Source: Nyssa sinensis
Taxonomy: Eukaryota; Streptophyta; Magnoliopsida; Cornales; Nyssaceae
Direction of reading: 5' to 3'
Length of the DNA: 64,000 nt
NCBI GenBank assembly: GCA_008638375.1
Contig: CM018051.1
Span: 31,876,740 to 31,940,739, forward strand
Part shown: piece after piece, positions 60,077 to 64,000 of the stretch
Layout of the letters: each line of letters starts with the position of its first letter
Position numbering within the stretch: the stretch's first letter is position 1
The notes under the pieces: model-generated
Databases searched by the model: none
The model's input: only the letters and a program-made list of their open reading frames with translations
What the model was told of the DNA's origin: nothing
Position numbers and translations under genes: made by a program

Positions 60077-60187
60077 AACATGTTTTATATTTTATATTGG
60101 CTGCATGAAATCTTATTGGCTCATTTGGGAGGTGGGAAGGGCTTATCTTGCACATATATACATATTTTGTGTAACATAAGGCATAAC

Positions 60188-60275
60188 ATGTGGGCAACTT
60201 GAGTGGCTAATTTTTTTTTATCTAAATTCCTTCATTATTTTGGGTTAAGGGTTCAAAACCCCTTGGCCTCAATTT
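60188..60275 (+). ncRNA. tRNA-like (SINE-head-like) module in LTR H
   Basis: The A-box-like region TGGGCAACTTGAGTGGCTAA (60191-60210) is poor, the B-box-like GGTTCAAAACC (60250-60260) has two changes from consensus, and the T-arm stem 'aagggttcaaaacccctt' is kept. The 3' flank ('cacttttccaattttgtgct' and 'tatgccttgtttggctgg') is shared with D, E and C. It is antisense to the LTR, 390-480 bp from its start. Confidence 0.4.
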
Positions 60276-60666
60276 GGGCTCACTTTTCCAATTTTGTGCT
60301 TATGCCTTGTTTGGCTGGCACAATTTACCGTTTTAACTATTTTCCTTGTAATTTCTTTTCTATTGCTCTTATCACGAAGCGGTTTCTTCGGGTCACTTCC
60401 TATTTTGGTTAGCATCGATTTCGAATGCCTTGTGTCAGTTATTATTTCCTTATGTATCCCGTAACTTGTCAATTCAAATTCTTGTAATGTTAAAATCAGG
60501 CTATGATGACTAAATTAAGCCTTCTCCTCTTAATGTATTAAATTATTTTATAGGTTTATTGCGACTTATCGAGAAATTCCTAATTAGTTTTCTCAATTAT
60601 TCTTTATGTTGTGTCTAATTAATAATAAGTGGACTAATTGTTAATTAATTAGGTCGGGGTGTTACA

Positions 60667-61125
60667 CTTTGTTTGTAGGATTTATTGTGAACCCTTAGAT
60701 CAACCTCCTTACTTTTTGTTGTAAATCAAGCCCCTTGGCCACCAAAATCAAGGACACAAATTTAGGAGCCAGAGTGTTACTGCAATAATTCCTTTTTTTC
60801 TCTCTTTATATTTTTTAAGCCTTTTTCTAGACAAGATAGAGCTCTACCCAACACAAACGGAGTTCTGAACAGTTGACGATTCAACATCAAGTAGTTTAAG
60901 TTAGAGCTTTGTCTGATTAGCCGAAAATAATCAGGCATGCGCCCTAAAACTCTTTTTTTTCTCTTTTCCCAATTGAATTCATTATGTCATGCTTGATTGC
61001 TTTACTTTTTTTTGGAGCGACCATCTCAGGGTTTTTTCTAGCACTTGCGCTTTTACTTTTCTTGATACCTATGCTTATTTTGTAGGCTGCCCATGTGATG
61101 GCTTAACTTTTTACTAGTATTAGGG
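60667..61125. other. Unassigned region
   Basis: Contains T-rich stretches and short open frames only. I see no recognisable gene, LTR end or structured repeat. Confidence 0.3.
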
Positions 61126-61492
61126 ATTCTGAGTACGTATGAAAGCTCTAGGAGGATCTAGATGAGATGAGGATTTAGCTCTGAAAGGCTCAATCCTCGG
61201 TGAAAGCTTTTGAGAAGAAGTGGAGGGAGGTTGCCAATTTGGCATCTCTTCGGGAGCTTGGGAAAGACGGTTTGGCCACATATCTAAAAGTAGCGAAGAA
61301 AGAGTTGTTAGCTATGCAATGATAGTCTCTTGAGGCTGGGTTGAAGCATGTTGAAGACATTAAGGCTGCTAAGGTTTAGGCCCAAAAAGAAATATGGGTA
61401 GAGGTCGAGAAGTTAAGAGGCGACCTCACGGACTGTGGGTACCAACTTTGTAAGAAAAAACTTGCAAAGGCTTACCTCGATATTGATGGTTT
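61126..61492 (+). pseudogene. Decayed coding fragment, coiled-coil-like protein
   Basis: One reading frame runs through the whole stretch with stops at several places (codons near 61141, 61150, 61177, 61183, 61320-61325 and 61378). Between them it looks like real protein: SSVKAFEKKWREVANLASL, LATYLKVAKKELLAMQ, SLEAGLKHVEDIKAAKV, EVEKLRGDLTDCGYQLCKKK, AKAYLDIDGF. The heptad-like spacing of hydrophobic residues suggests a coiled coil. Similar Lys/Glu-rich coils occur near the end of plant gag-like or transposon-associated proteins, but I cannot name the family. It is cut at 61492 by an X-type LTR. Confidence 0.6.
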
Positions 61493-62442
61493 TGTCATGA
61501 CCCTAACTTGGAGGACCATACTATGGGGTCATTGGGAACGCGACTCGAAGAAAGTTAGACTAATCAACCTAGTCATGTGAATAAAATGCGGGCCATTTTT
61601 TTGAATTGATTTCCATAATTATTTTCCTTAATCAATTTCATTTTGTCCTCATGCTCTTATATTGATCAAGTCCCAGAACAGGATTAAATGAAATAGGTTG
61701 CTATGAAGTAAAACTATACAAAAATATCCATTAGTAGTGTATAACAAGGCAATGTCCAGAGTTAACTCTAACAGTCCAATATACATAATATATATATACA
61801 TACATACAATGTGCCAAAGAATGGTATAGACACCTTTTATAATTGCGGATGAATAAGTATATCAATATAAAACCATATGCTAACATGGTCTTCGTCCATC
61901 TCGTACTGTTATAACACCTGTCATCTACTAGTCCAGTACCTACCGTTTCTAAGAACATCCAAGTTGAGCCATATTGCTCAGTAGGGTTTCCCAAAATACA
62001 CAAGTATACAACATATAAGAACTAATGCAAATCCGATGTGAAACATTCCCAATGTCTAGTATGTAATCACAAACACATAATAAATATCATCTACTAGATC
62101 ACAAGTATAGATATGAAAATCAAGAGAATAAGGTACCACTCTATGTAGAGTAACAAAAATGATAAAGGCATTCAACATATATTCAAATACGAGACATATT
62201 AATATACACTAACCCCACGACGCACCTCTATTTCCTGTTTAAAATAGTAAGAACACAACATCCAGTTGTAATACAACCAACAACAAGTCAAGAATTTGAT
62301 AAGCCAATAATGTGTAATCACTAAATAATCTATATATACAACAAGTGCCCGTTCTATGCCAAGAAGGTTCAAGCTTCATTGTCGTGATCTACTACCAGCC
62401 GCCTTAGTACTTGAGGGGTAATTAGGCAATTTTGACTTTTGT
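61493..62442 (-). mobile_element. X-type LTR fragment (minus)
   Basis: On the + strand it starts TGTCATGACCCTAAC. It aligns with the reverse complement of X LTR1 from 6636 leftwards: 'ggggtcattggg', 'aataaaatgcgggccatttttttgaa', 'caggattaaatgaaat', 'gtagggtttcccaaaa'. Only about 950 bp are present before the copia-type LTR begins, so the rest of this LTR presumably continues beyond the window, on the other side of the copia element. Confidence 0.7.
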
Positions 62443-63891
62443 TGTGATTTGGATCTCACACACTCACACATTGCATACATAACATATAGTTTATTTTATG
62501 TCATAATATGTGAAATGGTCTTGTGATTGTGAAATAGATTTTCCAAACATGTATATTTTAAACTCTTAGGGAAATTGATTTCACAAGGCAAGCAGAAAAT
62601 GAACACATTCTGGTGCTCATTCGAATGAACCAAATGGCTCGTTCAAACAAACAACAGAATGGTCATTGGCTTGTTTTCATTCATTTAAAAGGTCTGAATT
62701 CAAACGAGGAGTTGCAACCTCAAATTTTTGCTCATTTGAAGCTCGTTCCATGTTTGTTCAAACGAGCAAGTTGGTCGTTCGAATGAGCATACCTTCATTC
62801 GAACGAGCATTGCATAAAACAGTTTTGCAAACTGATTAAGATCCAATCTTCACATAATATATAGTTAAACATTCAATATTATGCGAGAGAGAATAGAGAA
62901 AACAGAGCATTGAGAGTTCATTATTCTAAGAGCCCTAGTATTGTTAGATGTAAGAGCTTTCATTGAAGAACTTCATATATGTTGCATATCATGCCTTTAT
63001 CTATTGATTTTACCAATTGATTTCGATCAATTCCACGTAATCCTAATCATATAAAAAAGCCCCCAATTCACAATCTCAGCATTGGAGAAGAGAGTTCAAG
63101 CTTGAGGATTCGGCATTGAGCAATCGATGGACACCGAGGTTGTGTGGATTCACAATTGTGAGAGGCTCGGTCAGAGGATTCCGAGACCAAAGGAGGATCT
63201 GGTTGTATAGAGAATTCATCTATAAAAAGCTTAAGGATTCAAGGAAGCTGACAGCGTAATCGTGTAGAATGGTGCTAGAGATACTTTGGTTATGTCTAGT
63301 TTATATGTAATCGATCTTCAACATAGTGAATTGCTTCCCCTAGCATTGGCCAACTCTGGAGTTTTCCACCAAGGAGATTTTTCTGAGTGGTTTCTCCATC
63401 ATCATTGTGGTTTGCATTATTCTCTCTCTATATATGTTTTTCAATTCATAATTTGCTAGATTAATTACTTCCGTTTAATATGATAATCTAGGTTTCCATA
63501 ATTGTGTTCATTGAATATTGAATTAATAATTGCAAAACTCAATTGGCTAATTGAATTGTGAATTGAATAAGTAAATTGGTGATAGATCACATAGTTAAAT
63601 TTATGTTGATTTGATAAAATTGATATCTAGATTGAACTTGTGATTTAATTGGGCTTTGTTGAATAGTATATATTGATTAACACGACATGATTACATATTT
63701 GAATGGCTTGGTATAATTGATAGAATCGTACACATTAGTTGAAAATACATTGTAGTTGCAATTCATTCATTTGCTGTTTGAAATAGTTGGTAGTGTTGTG
63801 GATAAAGAATTGGAGATATTAAAAATTTGAGCATACCTATTCAACCCTTCCCTTCTAGGTTAATTTCACACTAGGACCTAAGGCTATAACA
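62443..63891 (+). mobile_element. 5' LTR of a probable copia (SIRE/Maximus-like) element
   Basis: It begins near TGTGATTTGGATC and ends AGGCTATAACA, followed by an initiator-Met-like PBS. The tail 'attcaacccttcccttctagg' resembles the CACCCCCCTCTAGG tail of plant SIRE/Maximus copia LTRs. A TATA-like CTATAAAAAGC is at about 63221. Repeated TTCGAATGAGC/GCTCGTTCGAA motifs lie at 62610-62812. The element continues past the window edge; the LTR start is approximate. Confidence 0.6.
63221..63231 (+). promoter_or_regulatory. TATA-like box in copia-type LTR
   Basis: CTATAAAAAGC lies about 780 bp into the LTR on the element's coding strand. It is compatible with a U3/R promoter. Position only; no expression evidence. 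Confidence 0.35.
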
Positions 63892-63894
63892 AAG

Positions 63895-63910
63895 TGGTAT
63901 CAGTGCTTCC
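63895..63910 (+). other. Primer binding site of copia-type element
   Basis: TGGTATCAGTGCTTCC matches the initiator-Met PBS TGGTATCAGAGC with one mismatch and lies 3 bases after the LTR end. Confidence 0.7.
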
Positions 63911-63946
63911 TTCAAAGGCAATTGATTGATATCTTTAGTGTGAACA

Positions 63947-64000
63947 ATGAAGGGTGATTATTTTGAAATTTTTGAAAAAGAAATTGAAGTCAATTTAGAA
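63947..64000 (+). CDS. Possible gag start of copia-type element (partial)
   Basis: An ATG 37 bp after the PBS opens a frame (MKGDYFEIFEKEIEVNLE) that is uninterrupted to the window edge. The place is right for the start of gag in a copia element, but 18 codons are too few to recognise a domain. Confidence 0.3.
   Translation, partial: MKGDYFEIFEKEIEVNLE

Larger units (their letters stand above)
58376..60666 (-). mobile_element. LTR H, start side (minus); left limit uncertain
   Basis: The right end reads TTAATTAGGTCGGGGTGTTACA, the reverse of a TGTAACACCCCGACC start. Going leftwards it shows a tRNA-like module, CA/TA microsatellites (59820-60080), CT-rich DNA, a 'gggttccgacccgacccaac' stretch and CCGGTT/CAGTT motifs, in the same order as D and E. 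It lacks the GGACTC modules and the LTR 3' end. The foldback element is inserted at 59098. CTTTG follows the right end, but no second TSD copy was found. Confidence 0.65.

Overview
This window is plant nuclear DNA, almost certainly from a eudicot with a large, repeat-rich genome. It is AT-rich, and nearly all of it consists of nested LTR retrotransposons. I recognise no intact host gene, rRNA, functional tRNA or CRISPR array. The plant assignment rests on initiator-Met-type primer binding sites (TGGTATCAGAGC), a chromodomain-type Ty3/gypsy pol remnant, TG...CA LTR ends with 5-bp target site duplications (TSDs), and a probable copia LTR at the right edge. Species cannot be named from the sequence. 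Family labels A, X, L, Y and the solo LTR labels C, D, E, F, G, H are mine.

Layout. 1-3423: minus-strand LTR 'A', cut by the window edge and inserted into a minus-strand fragment of an L-family LTR (3424-4385). 4509-41005: backbone of non-autonomous element X, arranged LTR1 (truncated) - internal 1 - LTR2 - internal 2 - LTR3, so neighbouring copies share an LTR. LTR2 is split by solo LTR C (11556-15356, TSD AGTAC). LTR3 is split by element L (17609-39358, TSD ACCGA). L has 4.04-kb LTRs around a 3.3-kb non-coding internal region, which is a LARD-like plan. Its 5' LTR holds two further solo LTRs in opposite orientation: D (19900-25015, minus, TSD AATGA) and E (26739-31972, plus, TSD ACACG). LTR3 is broken again at 41006 by element Y (minus strand), whose internal region keeps a decayed integrase-C/chromodomain fragment and is split by solo LTR F (46982-51039, TSD CATCC). 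From 53.7 to 60.7 kb lies a mosaic of LTR fragments (including G and H) with a 348-bp perfect-arm foldback element (59098-59445, TSD GTTAG). From 60.7 kb on there is unassigned DNA, a coding-like pseudogene fragment, a minus-strand X-type LTR fragment, and the 5' end of a probable copia element whose LTR ends at 63891.

Three sequence signals are not explained by ordinary LTR structure. (1) A tRNA-like module of about 70-90 bp with A-box and B-box matches lies antisense, a few hundred bases from the LTR start, in five LTRs (C, D, E, G, H). (2) A module with a GGACTC/GAGTCC stem recurs at 142-143 bp spacing in LTRs A, C, D and E, and at 143-147 bp in L. (3) Possible stress-type regulatory motifs are shared between copies: tandem TGACGTCA palindromes 11 bp apart in A and C, and heat-shock-element-like GAA/TTC inverted repeats in X and F. 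None of the mobile elements here appears able to encode its own replication proteins.
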